This document shows, piece by piece, positions 1 through 7,742 of a stretch of 64,000 nucleotides of DNA (position 1 is the first letter of the stretch; the number at the start of each line of letters is the position of its first letter). The position numbers and the translations under genes were made by a program. Below the pieces are notes generated by a model. It saw nothing but the letters and a program-made list of their open reading frames with translations. It was not told the origin of the DNA and did no database searches. The stretch is taken from assembly GCF_003268855.1 (NCBI RefSeq), contig NZ_QLSZ01000007.1:82802-146801 (forward strand). Direction: 5' to 3'. The stretch comes from Flavobacterium aciduliphilum. Lineage in GTDB: Bacteria; Bacteroidota; Bacteroidia; Flavobacteriales; Flavobacteriaceae.

Positions 1-113
1 TACTGTTAGATAAAAATTATGGAATTAAGTTAACAGACCCAAAAGATGGTAAGGCAATCTTTCAATCTGTTGAAACTATGGCAGCTTTTATTGCTGCAAA
101 CAGAAAGAAGTAA
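1..113 (+). CDS. Acyl carrier protein, C-terminal fragment (5' truncated by window edge)
   Basis: The frame open from the left edge ends at TAA 111-113 and encodes about 36 residues ending in AAFIAANRKK. The segment LLDKNYGIKL followed by a helix with SVETMAAFI resembles the last helices of a type II acyl carrier protein. The Asp-Ser-Leu phosphopantetheine site lies outside the window, so the identification rests on this tail and on the ketosynthase gene 44 bp downstream. It would carry the growing polyene or fatty acyl chain for the pigment cluster. It could instead be an unrelated small helical protein, but the context makes that less likely. Confidence 0.7.
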   Translation, partial: LLDKNYGIKLTDPKDGKAIFQSVETMAAFIAANRKK

Positions 114-157
114 TTTTAAAATTTGAATTTAAAGTATAGAAATTACAATTTCAAAAA

Positions 158-1348
158 ATGAAAATAGCAATAACTGGAATGGGAATAATTTCTGCAATCG
201 GTAATACGGTTGAAGAAAATTATAATGCTTTAATCTCAGGCAAAATGGGTATTACTGATATTGAATATATTGATACTATTCACAAAAATGAGATAAAAGT
301 AGGTGAAATCAAATTTACCAACCAACAGTTAGAGCAACTTTTACAACTACCACAAGATAATAATTTTTCTAGAACGGCTATGTTGGCCACTATTGCTGCT
401 AAACAAGCTGTTGAAAATGCTAAAATTCAGGATATTAACGAATGTAAAACGGGATTCATTTCCGCTACAAGTGTAGGCGGAATGGACATGACTGAACGTT
501 TTTATTACGAATATTTTGATAATGAAAGTTGTAGAAAATACATTAAGAGCCAAGATGCTGGTGATACAACTCACAATACGGCACATTATTTAGGGTTAAA
601 AGGTCTTGTAACCGCTATTAGTACCGCTTGTTCTTCAGCGGCTAATGCCATCATGATGGGAGCTAAACTTATCGAAACAGGACAATTAGATCGCGTTATT
701 GTGGGCGGAACAGATGCCTTGTCGAAATTCACCATCAATGGATTCAAAACGTTAATGATTCTTTCAGATACCTACAATACGCCTTTTGATAACAATCGTA
801 AAGGTTTGAATTTAGGAGAAGCCGCCGCTTATTTAGTATTAGAATCGGAAAACATTGTAAAAAAGAACAACAAACAAGTTTTGGCTTACATAACAGGTTT
901 TGGTAATGCAAATGATGCGTTCCATCAAACAGCTTCTTCTGAAAATGGGGAAGGAGCTTTTTTAGCTATGCAAAAAGCGCTAAAAATGGCAAATCTTGAC
1001 CCAAGTGATATTGATTATATCAATGCCCACGGGACTGCAACGCCCAATAACGATTTATCGGAAGGACGTGCCATAATTAGAATTTTTAATGAGGACGCAC
1101 CTGAATTCAGCTCTACAAAACCATTTACTGGGCATACATTAGCCGCCGCCGCCGCCATTGAAGCAGTTTATAGCGTATTGGCTTTACAAAATGACATCAT
1201 GTTTCCAAATAAAAACTTCCAAACACCTATGGAAGAATTCAATTTAAGACCTATAACAAAATTAACACAAAAACCATTACAACACGTTTTATCTAATTCC
1301 TTTGGGTTTGGGGGGAATTGTTCTACAGTAATTTTTTCGAAAAGCTAG
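158..1348 (+). CDS. Beta-ketoacyl-ACP synthase, FabF-like, of a flexirubin/aryl-polyene cluster
   Basis: This 396-residue thiolase-fold condensing enzyme has the complete KAS II triad. Cys158 lies in the motif STACSSAANA, His291 in NAHGTATPNND and His326 in TGHTLAAAAA. It would elongate acyl chains on the cluster ACP by decarboxylative Claisen condensation in the cytoplasm. Length and motif spacing are normal for FabF. The ACP-like gene lies 44 bp upstream and a catalytically dead paralogue 82 bp downstream, which suggests an active KAS/chain-length-factor heterodimer like those of aryl-polyene systems. Housekeeping FabF is not excluded by sequence alone, but the cluster context favours specialised metabolism. 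Confidence 0.9.
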   Translation: MKIAITGMGIISAIGNTVEENYNALISGKMGITDIEYIDTIHKNEIKVGEIKFTNQQLEQLLQLPQDNNFSRTAMLATIAAKQAVENAKIQDINECKTGFISATSVGGMDMTERFYYEYFDNESCRKYIKSQDAGDTTHNTAHYLGLKGLVTAISTACSSAANAIMMGAKLIETGQLDRVIVGGTDALSKFTINGFKTLMILSDTYNTPFDNNRKGLNLGEAAAYLVLESENIVKKNNKQVLAYITGFGNANDAFHQTASSENGEGAFLAMQKALKMANLDPSDIDYINAHGTATPNNDLSEGRAIIRIFNEDAPEFSSTKPFTGHTLAAAAAIEAVYSVLALQNDIMFPNKNFQTPMEEFNLRPITKLTQKPLQHVLSNSFGFGGNCSTVIFSKS

Positions 1349-1398
1349 GTTGATAAGAATATATCAGAATACTAAATCTAAAATGTCTTTATAATTTT

Positions 1399-1406
1399 TA
1401 TATTTG
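1399..1406 (+). promoter_or_regulatory. Probable -7 promoter element (TAnnTTTG)
   Basis: TATATTTG matches the flavobacterial -7 consensus and lies 24 bp before the ATG of the second ketosynthase-like gene, in the 82-bp gap after the first. No clear TTG at the -33 position was found, so this is a tentative internal promoter for the downstream part of the pigment cluster. Confidence 0.4.
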
Positions 1407-1430
1407 CCATTAGCATAGATAAAACAAACA

Positions 1431-2492
1431 ATGGTAAAAACATATATAAATGGAGTAGGAAGTATTTCTGCACAAAAAACCTTTGAAGGTGATTTTTTAG
1501 AGGAAATAATCAGTAACGAAAGTGAAAATGTGATTTATGCAGTCCAACCTTCCTATAAAGAAGTAATTCCTCCCGCATCTATTAGACGAATGTCTAAAGG
1601 AGTTAAGATGGGAATTTTTACTTCCAATAAAGCATTAAAAGAGGCATGTATTGAGGTTCCAGACGCTATTATTACTGGAACTGGCATGGGGTGTGTAGAA
1701 GATTCGGACAAATTTTTAAAAGCAATATTAGATAACAAAGAGCAGTTTTTAACACCAACTTCTTTTATTCAATCTACACATAATACCGTAGGGGCTCAAA
1801 TTGCATTAGGATTGCAATGTAAAGGTTATAATTTTACATATGTTAATGGTGCGGTCTCATTTGAAAGTGCTTTATTAGATGCAAAATTGCAATTAGAAAC
1901 AAGTGAAGCCAATGCCATTTTAGTAGGTGGAATTGATGAAACTACACAGCATACACTTGATTTGTATCGCTTAGTCAATTTTATAAAAAATGAAAAGGAT
2001 CAGCCTTTCAGCGTGTTGAATTCTAATTCTAAAGGAGTAGTTTTTAGCGAAGGATCCAATTTTTTTGTGCTTGAAAATCAACAAAAAACAAGTTCATATG
2101 CTACGCTTGAAGCAATTAATTTTTTTAATGAATTGAAAATTAGTGAAGTAGGTGAGTTTATCTGTTCGTTTTTAGATTCTAATGGGATTAAAATTGAAAC
2201 TATTGATGCAATTGTTTTAGGAAATAATGGGGATACCCAATTTGACGACTATTATACTATTGCCAGTACTCTTTTTAGCAAAACACCACAAGTATATTAC
2301 AAACATTTGAGTGGAGAATACAATACTGCTTCATCATTTGGGTTTTGGGTAGCATCCAAAATTTTGAAAAATCAACTGATTCCGTCAGCTGTTAAAATGA
2401 ATGATTTGACGAAAGATAATTATACATATGTGCTTTTATATAACCAATACCGAGGAAAAGACCATAGTTTAATTTTGATCAAAAAATGCTAA
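1431..2492 (+). CDS. Ketosynthase-like protein lacking the active cysteine (chain-length-factor type)
   Basis: This 353-residue protein has the thiolase-fold layout: an N-terminal NGVGSIS motif, a central nucleophile-elbow region and a GVVFSEGSNFFVLE segment. The nucleophile motif reads YVNGAVSFESA at residues 137-147, with Val/Ala where KAS enzymes have Cys. The C-terminal His motifs NAHGT and GHT are also missing. It is therefore predicted not to condense substrates, and to act instead as the partner subunit of the FabF-like enzyme, as ApeC does for ApeO in aryl-polyene synthesis. It overlaps the next gene by 7 bp, indicating translational coupling. The family role is known from aryl-polyene systems; its application here is inference. 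Confidence 0.8.
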   Translation: MVKTYINGVGSISAQKTFEGDFLEEIISNESENVIYAVQPSYKEVIPPASIRRMSKGVKMGIFTSNKALKEACIEVPDAIITGTGMGCVEDSDKFLKAILDNKEQFLTPTSFIQSTHNTVGAQIALGLQCKGYNFTYVNGAVSFESALLDAKLQLETSEANAILVGGIDETTQHTLDLYRLVNFIKNEKDQPFSVLNSNSKGVVFSEGSNFFVLENQQKTSSYATLEAINFFNELKISEVGEFICSFLDSNGIKIETIDAIVLGNNGDTQFDDYYTIASTLFSKTPQVYYKHLSGEYNTASSFGFWVASKILKNQLIPSAVKMNDLTKDNYTYVLLYNQYRGKDHSLILIKKC

Positions 2493-3259
2493 AGCACAAG
2501 TACATAAAAGTTCTTTTTGTGGGTATATTCATAATACTTTTTATGGACTCTTTTTTTAGAGAAGTAAACGGATGGATCTACTTTTTGGGATTGTTAATAT
2601 GGCTAATGATTACAATCTGGGGTTCGTTTGATATACGTTCCAATTATTTTGTAAAAACCTATTGTAAAGGTAAAACAGTTGGAAAAACAATAGCGATAAC
2701 CTTTGACGATGGTCCAACTCCAATAACAAAAGAGGTTTTGAATGTTCTCAGAAAATACAATGTTAAAGCAACTTTTTTCTGTATTGGAACACAAATTGAA
2801 GAGCACCAAGATATTTTTAATGCTATTTTTGAAGAGGGTCACTTAATAGGAAATCATTCTTATTCGCATGATAAAAAGATTGGTTTTTTTTCGACTAAAA
2901 AAGTAGTAAGTGAAATTCAAAAAAATGATTTGGTAATCGAAAAGTATTTGGGTAAGAAAACATTACTTTTTCGACCTCCCTTCGGAGTCACCAATCCAAG
3001 ATTTGAAAGAGCCATTAAACAAACTAAGCATTTTGTAATTGGTTGGAACAATCGTTCCCTTGATACTATTATGGATGATGAAAATAAAATTTTGAAGCGA
3101 ATTTCAAAAAAAATCATGCCAGGAGGAATTATTTTACTTCACGATACTTCTGCAAAAACGGTCCGTGTTTTGGAACAATTATTGCTATTTTTGAAAACAG
3201 AAAATTATACCGTAACACCATTAGATGAGTTACTTAAAATTAAAGCGTATGAGAATTAA
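2486..3259 (+). CDS. Polysaccharide deacetylase (NodB-domain) family membrane-anchored protein
   Basis: Two hydrophobic segments (about residues 8-20 and 30-48) precede a NodB carbohydrate-esterase-4 domain. The metal and catalytic motifs are intact: TFDDGPT with Asp74 and Asp75, HSYSH with His124 and His128, RPPFG, and a C-terminal LLHD motif. Members remove N- or O-acetyl groups from sugars with a divalent metal. The gene overlaps both neighbours (7 bp upstream, 11 bp with the corrected LolA-like start), so it is embedded in the pigment operon. Its substrate is unknown. A deacetylase of this family is often found in flexirubin clusters, but what it removes there cannot be read from the sequence. 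Confidence 0.85.
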   Translation: MLKHKYIKVLFVGIFIILFMDSFFREVNGWIYFLGLLIWLMITIWGSFDIRSNYFVKTYCKGKTVGKTIAITFDDGPTPITKEVLNVLRKYNVKATFFCIGTQIEEHQDIFNAIFEEGHLIGNHSYSHDKKIGFFSTKKVVSEIQKNDLVIEKYLGKKTLLFRPPFGVTNPRFERAIKQTKHFVIGWNNRSLDTIMDDENKILKRISKKIMPGGIILLHDTSAKTVRVLEQLLLFLKTENYTVTPLDELLKIKAYEN

Positions 3260-3878
3260 AATTTTCACGATACTATTTTTAGCACTAACTAAAATTGTTT
3301 TTTCACAAGAGCAAAAAATGTCAGTTACTGAAATAGCCGAATTTAAAGCCACAATCGAAAAAGAATCCAAAACAATTAATACAATTAAAACCGATTTTAT
3401 TCAGTATAAACATTTGGATTTTCTTTCTAAAGATATTGAAACATCAGGTAAAATGTCTTTTAAAACACCTAATTTGTTGAATTGGCAATATACCAAGCCG
3501 TACAATTATAGTATTGTTTTTAAAAGTAATAAGATATTTATCAATGATCAAGGAAAAAAGAGCATTATTGATGCAGGAAGTAGCAAAATCTTTGAAAAAA
3601 TCAATAAAATGATTGTAGGAAGTGTTAGCGGTAATATGTTTGACGACAAAGAATTTGCGATTTCTTACTATAAAACAAAAGAATTTTATATTGCAAAATT
3701 GAGTCCCAAAACGAAAGAAATATCGAAATATATTCAACAAATAGATTTGTATTTTCCAATAAATGATGTTATAGTTTCTCTAGTAAAATTGAACGAACCC
3801 TCTGGAGATTTCACGAAAATTGTTTTTAAAAATAAGATACTCAATGCAAAAATTGACGACTCGGTTTTTAGTAACTAG
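3249..3878 (+). CDS. LolA-like outer-membrane lipoprotein carrier protein
   Basis: The chosen ATG gives 209 residues beginning with a signal peptide that ends near KIVFSQ. An upstream ATG in frame would only add eight residues before this signal. The mature part has the LolA-like pattern: a coiled start, then FIQYKHLDFLSKDIETSG, the GKMSFKTPNLLNWQY segment, and beta strands to the C terminus. LolA proteins shuttle lipoproteins or other amphiphiles across the periplasm. A cluster-borne paralogue next to an MMPL exporter suggests it helps carry the pigment, or a lipoprotein, to the outer membrane. It overlaps the deacetylase by 11 bp and the following lipoprotein by 35 bp. Confidence 0.8.
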   Translation: MRIKIFTILFLALTKIVFSQEQKMSVTEIAEFKATIEKESKTINTIKTDFIQYKHLDFLSKDIETSGKMSFKTPNLLNWQYTKPYNYSIVFKSNKIFINDQGKKSIIDAGSSKIFEKINKMIVGSVSGNMFDDKEFAISYYKTKEFYIAKLSPKTKEISKYIQQIDLYFPINDVIVSLVKLNEPSGDFTKIVFKNKILNAKIDDSVFSN

Positions 3879-4476
3879 TTTGTTATTAATAGTTCTGGTT
3901 TCTTGTAAAAGTTATCAAATAGAAGGAGCAAACAAAGTAGCAAGTGCGATCACTAATTTTCAAAATTTATATTTTTCAAATCCAGAAACAGATTACGTGT
4001 ATAAAGCACATATTGAAGTGTATGGCAATGATTTGAGTGGTGTTTTTGTTGTAAAAAAGATTAATGATTCTATTCATCGCGTTGTTTTAACTACAGATTT
4101 TGGTAATAAGTTATTGGATTTCGAAGTATCTGAAACCGATTTTAAAATCAATTATGTTGTTGAGAATTTGAATAAGAAAATCGTCATCAATACTCTAAAA
4201 AAAGATTTTGTTTTGTTGCTAAAAGCTAATCATAAAGTTGATGAAGTTTTTGAAAATGGTACTAGTATTATTTTTAAATCCAATGAAGGAAATCGAACTA
4301 ATTTTTTCTATGAAAATAGTGATGATAATCAATATGTAAAACTTGTGCATACTATCCATGCGAAAGAGAAAGTAACGTTTTCATTTTTGCCAAAAAACAC
4401 TACTTTTGCTGAATCTATTATTATTCAACACCACAACATTAAATTAAAAATAGAACTAACACAAATTAATAATTAA
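3844..4476 (+). CDS. Lipoprotein of unknown function in pigment cluster
   Basis: I do not recognise the family. The 210-residue product starts with MQKLTTRFLV and a hydrophobic stretch ending in LVSC followed by Lys, a plausible lipobox with Cys near residue 21. The rest is rich in alternating hydrophobic and polar strands, consistent with a LolB-like or other beta-rich fold. The ATG chosen lies inside the end of the LolA-like gene (35 bp overlap), which suggests coupling. Sitting directly after a LolA-like gene, it could be a dedicated LolB-type acceptor at the outer membrane; that is inference only. Confidence 0.65.
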   Translation: MQKLTTRFLVTSLLLIVLVSCKSYQIEGANKVASAITNFQNLYFSNPETDYVYKAHIEVYGNDLSGVFVVKKINDSIHRVVLTTDFGNKLLDFEVSETDFKINYVVENLNKKIVINTLKKDFVLLLKANHKVDEVFENGTSIIFKSNEGNRTNFFYENSDDNQYVKLVHTIHAKEKVTFSFLPKNTTFAESIIIQHHNIKLKIELTQINN

Positions 4477-4481
4477 ATTAA

Positions 4482-5060
4482 ATGAACATGAGAAAATTAT
4501 TTATTCTAATCGTATTATGCTTATTAGGATTTTCATCATCAAATGCACAAGTAACTTTTAGACCAGGATTAAGAGGAGGGATTAATTTTGCTCATTTTAC
4601 AAAAGGGGATTCCTATTACGATTATAATACCAATACACGAGTTGTTGATAATTTTACTGCAAAAACAGATTTTCACATTGGTTTTTATGGTGCATTGCAT
4701 CTGTCTAAATATTATACGTTACAACCAGAAATTGATTATTCTAGACAAGGAACTAAATTAGAATCTCAAAAATATGATGTGTCTTATTTATCAATCGCTG
4801 CGGTTAATAAATTTTATTTTAATGAAAAGTTTAATGTTCATCTTGGTCCTACAATTGATTTTGTTGTTGATAAAAGTACCAACATTAATCCTAAAAGTGA
4901 TGTGGATTTGGCATTTTTACTAGGTATGGGGCTCAATTTTAATAAAAATTTTGGAATAGAAGCGAGAATAAAAAAAGGAATCGTTCCCGTAGTAGATAAT
5001 CAATCAAATCATACGAATGTAGTAATCTCTTTAGGGGCAACATATACTTTTGATTTATAA
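4482..5060 (+). CDS. Outer-membrane beta-barrel protein (PorT-like family)
   Basis: This 192-residue protein has a signal peptide ending near SSNAQ, then GLRGGINFAHF, the repeated pattern of short amphipathic strands, YTLQPEIDYSRQG, and a C-terminal strand ending in ATYTFDL with a terminal hydrophobic residue typical of outer-membrane barrels. This is the Bacteroidota PorT/outer_membrane_beta-brl_2 type. Two starts, 4482 and 4488, are equally possible. It is followed 11 bp later by a paralogue. In this cluster it probably helps insert or organise pigment in the outer membrane, but no specific function can be read. Confidence 0.8.
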   Translation: MNMRKLFILIVLCLLGFSSSNAQVTFRPGLRGGINFAHFTKGDSYYDYNTNTRVVDNFTAKTDFHIGFYGALHLSKYYTLQPEIDYSRQGTKLESQKYDVSYLSIAAVNKFYFNEKFNVHLGPTIDFVVDKSTNINPKSDVDLAFLLGMGLNFNKNFGIEARIKKGIVPVVDNQSNHTNVVISLGATYTFDL

Positions 5061-5071
5061 AATAAGTGATA

Positions 5072-5674
5072 ATGAGAAAAATATTATTTATACTACTATA
5101 CGTTGTTCCCTTTTTTAGTAATGCTCAAGTTGAGTTTAAACCAAGTGTAAGAGTTGGATTGAATGTGTCTAAACTAGAAGGAATAGATATTCCATCTAAA
5201 AATGATATTTATTTTGGGATAAGTGGAGGGATTAAGCTAAGTAAAACATATACCCTACAACCCGAATTATCCATTTCTAAACAAGGAGCAAAAGGATACT
5301 ACGCATATAATAATAATGGATATTTTGTTTCTGGTAATACCGATATATCACTTCAATACCTATCATTTTCAATTAATAATAAGTTTCAATTGTTTAAAAA
5401 TTTTAACTTACTTTTAGGGGAGTTTAATGATATCGTTATTGGTGATAAAATAATTCAAGAAAATTCAAGATCAATTTCTAAAGGACAAGATATTGATTAT
5501 GGAATTTTCGGCGGAATAGGTTACGAGTTTCCAAAAGGAATAGGTTTTGAAGTTAGAGTAAAGAAAGGATTTGGTGATGCGTTAGATGACTATACTGGTT
5601 ATAAATCTCAAATTACAAATTTAGTTTTTCAGTTTGGAGCAACCTATACAATAAAATTTAACAAGAAAAAATAA
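5072..5674 (+). CDS. Outer-membrane beta-barrel protein (PorT-like), tandem paralogue
   Basis: The ATG at 5072 gives 200 residues with a signal peptide ending near FFSNAQ. A GTG six bases upstream is less likely. The mature protein shares the framework of the preceding gene: VRVGLNVSKLEG, a YTLQPELSISKQG strand pair, GFEVRVKKG, and a C-terminal FGATYTIKF strand. The two genes arose by tandem duplication but have diverged in the loops. The following dehydratase gene starts 10 bp downstream, so they are co-transcribed. Confidence 0.8.
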   Translation: MRKILFILLYVVPFFSNAQVEFKPSVRVGLNVSKLEGIDIPSKNDIYFGISGGIKLSKTYTLQPELSISKQGAKGYYAYNNNGYFVSGNTDISLQYLSFSINNKFQLFKNFNLLLGEFNDIVIGDKIIQENSRSISKGQDIDYGIFGGIGYEFPKGIGFEVRVKKGFGDALDDYTGYKSQITNLVFQFGATYTIKFNKKK

Positions 5675-5684
5675 GCACACATTT

Positions 5685-6056
5685 ATGCTACTAAAGGATT
5701 TTTATAAAGTTGAAAAACTAGAAAGAACTGATGAAGGAAAATATATTGCAGTTGTTTTTCTTAACAAAGAGCACGATATTTTTAAAGGTCATTTTCCAGG
5801 AAATCCCGTGACACCAGGTGTGTGTATGATGCAAATCATCAAAGAACTAACTCAAAATATTTTGGGGAGTTATTTAATCATGACTTCGTCTACTAATGTC
5901 AAATTTATGGCTCTTATCAATCCGGAAAAAAATTCTATTTTAAAATTAGATTTAGAAATTTCTGGCAATTTGACTACCGAAATTAAAGTTAAAAATACTA
6001 CTTCATTTGATGAAACCGTTGCTTTAAAATTGACTAATGTTTATAAAAGTGCTTAA
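5685..6056 (+). CDS. Hotdog-fold 3-hydroxyacyl-ACP dehydratase-like protein (FabZ/FabA type)
   Basis: At 123 residues it is a single hotdog domain. The motif FKGHFPGNPVTPGV includes His36 of the FabZ signature. The acidic residue that normally follows four residues after the GV is Gln50 here, so the Glu/Asp of the catalytic dyad appears replaced. It may be a dehydratase with altered chemistry, a thioesterase-like protein, or a non-catalytic partner of another dehydratase encoded outside the window. In aryl-polyene clusters such proteins remove water to give the conjugated trans double bonds. It lies 10 bp after the barrel pair and 2 bp before the next gene. Confidence 0.8.
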   Translation: MLLKDFYKVEKLERTDEGKYIAVVFLNKEHDIFKGHFPGNPVTPGVCMMQIIKELTQNILGSYLIMTSSTNVKFMALINPEKNSILKLDLEISGNLTTEIKVKNTTSFDETVALKLTNVYKSA

Positions 6057-6058
6057 TT

Positions 6059-6544
6059 TTGAAATTAATTGCAACATTTTTATTGTCAATTACTTTACTC
6101 GTTTGTCAGGAAATACCAAACGCGAGACAGCATTATATTGATGCTTCCAAAAGTCAAAAAAACACTGATGAATTTTATTCCCTTATGGAAAATTACAACA
6201 AGGATAATAAAGTACTATTAGCTTATAAAGGAGCCTCAATTGCGTTGAAGGCAAGATATACCAAACAAATCAAACAAAAGAAAAGTTTTTTTATCGAAGG
6301 AGTTAAACTTTTAGAAGACGCATTAAAAAACGACCCAAATAATCTTGAAATCAGGTTGATCAGATTAAGTATTCAAGAGAATACTCCAAAAATCTTAAAC
6401 TATAAAAATAATATTGATGAAGATAAAAGATTACTTTTGAGTTCTTTTTACAAACAAAATCAATCATTAAAAGAATACATTAAAAATTATATTTTACAAT
6501 CCACCGGATTTACCGATAAAGAAAAGAAAAGTATTCTCAATTAA
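6059..6544 (+). CDS. Exported protein of unknown function in pigment cluster
   Basis: I do not recognise this 161-residue protein. Translation most likely starts at TTG 6059, two bases after the previous stop, because that gives a proper signal peptide MKLIATFLLSITLLVC; no ATG gives one. The mature part is helical, with a TPR-like segment around ALKNDPNNLEIRLIRLSIQEN, but no full repeat is certain. The Cys after the hydrophobic core is preceded by Val, a poor lipobox, so ordinary secretion to the periplasm is more likely. It sits between the hotdog and glycosyltransferase genes. Confidence 0.65.
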   Translation: MKLIATFLLSITLLVCQEIPNARQHYIDASKSQKNTDEFYSLMENYNKDNKVLLAYKGASIALKARYTKQIKQKKSFFIEGVKLLEDALKNDPNNLEIRLIRLSIQENTPKILNYKNNIDEDKRLLLSSFYKQNQSLKEYIKNYILQSTGFTDKEKKSILN

Positions 6545-6555
6545 ATACACAAGTC

Positions 6556-7740
6556 ATGAATTCTGAAGCTGTTATAACCGAGAGAATGAAACAACTGAAG
6601 ACTTGTGTTATTATTCCAACATATAATAATCACAATACTTTAAAGCGTGTTATTGATGGGGTTTTGAAATATACTACAAGTATAATTGTTGTTAATGATG
6701 GGTCTACGGATTCTACTTCTGAAATTCTGAAAACATACACGCAAATTGATCAAATTTCAATTACTCCCAATCAAGGAAAAGGAAATGCACTTCGTTTAGG
6801 ATTTAAAAAAGCATTGGATTCTGGGTATGAATATGCCATAACAATAGATTCGGATGGACAACATTTTCCAACAGATATATCTGTTTTTTTGGAAACTTTA
6901 AAACAAGAAGAAAAACCTGCATTACTTATCGGAAACCGAAACATGAGTCAAGATGGAATTCCAAAAAAAAGTAGTTTTGGTAATAAATTTTCCAATTTTT
7001 GGTTTTGGTTTGAAACAGGGATTAAATTAGATGACACACAATCAGGCTACAGGTTATATCCCTTGCTATTCATTCCAAATAGGTTTTTTACCAAAAAATT
7101 TGAGTTTGAAATAGAAGTAATTGTTCGTACCGCTTGGAGCCAAATTGCAGTAAAAAATGTTCCTATAAACATTCTTTACGATCCCAATGAAAGAGTTTCT
7201 CATTTTAGACCTTTTAAAGATTTTACACGAATAAGTATATTAAATACAGTTTTGGTAATCCTCACGATTTTTTATATTAAACCCAGAGACTTTTTTCGTA
7301 GTTTCAAAAAAAAAAGAATTAGAGACTTTCTACGTGATGACATCTTAGAAAGTTCAGATTCTAATTTAAAAAAATCACTTTCAATTGCGTTGGGAGTTTT
7401 CATAGGTATTGCTCCATTGTGGGGGTTTCAAACAGTTATTGTTATTTTTTTAGCGGTTATACTCCGATTGAATAAAGTACTTGCTTTTACTTTTTCTAAT
7501 GTGAGTATTCCACCAATGATACCATTTATAATTTACGGGTCATTAAAAATTGGAAATTTTATTATTCCATCGAAACATCCTTTAATTGGTGTTACTATGT
7601 TGCGTTTTTCGTCGATTCAACATAATCTTTTGCAATATGTTGTTGGAAGTGTGATTTTGGCAACAATAACGGCTGCTTTTTTAGGAATTTTAAGTTTTTT
7701 TATTCTGACATTTTTTAGTAATTTTAGAAAAATTAATTAA
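6556..7740 (+). CDS. Family 2 glycosyltransferase with C-terminal DUF2062 membrane domain
   Basis: Residues 15-230 form a GT-A fold of family GT2: PTYNN, VVNDGSTDST at 45-54, and TIDSDGQH with Asp98 and Asp100 as the likely metal/nucleotide DxD. The C-terminal part (about 262-390) is DUF2062, with several membrane helices and the signature GVFIGIAPLWGFQT. Such fusions resemble polyprenol-phosphate glycosyltransferases. In flexirubin and aryl-polyene clusters a glycosyltransferase commonly sits beside the acyltransferase and may attach a sugar to the lipid anchor. It ends 2 bp before the large exporter gene, so the two are coupled. Confidence 0.85.
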   Translation: MNSEAVITERMKQLKTCVIIPTYNNHNTLKRVIDGVLKYTTSIIVVNDGSTDSTSEILKTYTQIDQISITPNQGKGNALRLGFKKALDSGYEYAITIDSDGQHFPTDISVFLETLKQEEKPALLIGNRNMSQDGIPKKSSFGNKFSNFWFWFETGIKLDDTQSGYRLYPLLFIPNRFFTKKFEFEIEVIVRTAWSQIAVKNVPINILYDPNERVSHFRPFKDFTRISILNTVLVILTIFYIKPRDFFRSFKKKRIRDFLRDDILESSDSNLKKSLSIALGVFIGIAPLWGFQTVIVIFLAVILRLNKVLAFTFSNVSIPPMIPFIIYGSLKIGNFIIPSKHPLIGVTMLRFSSIQHNLLQYVVGSVILATITAAFLGILSFFILTFFSNFRKIN

Positions 7741-7742
7741 CA

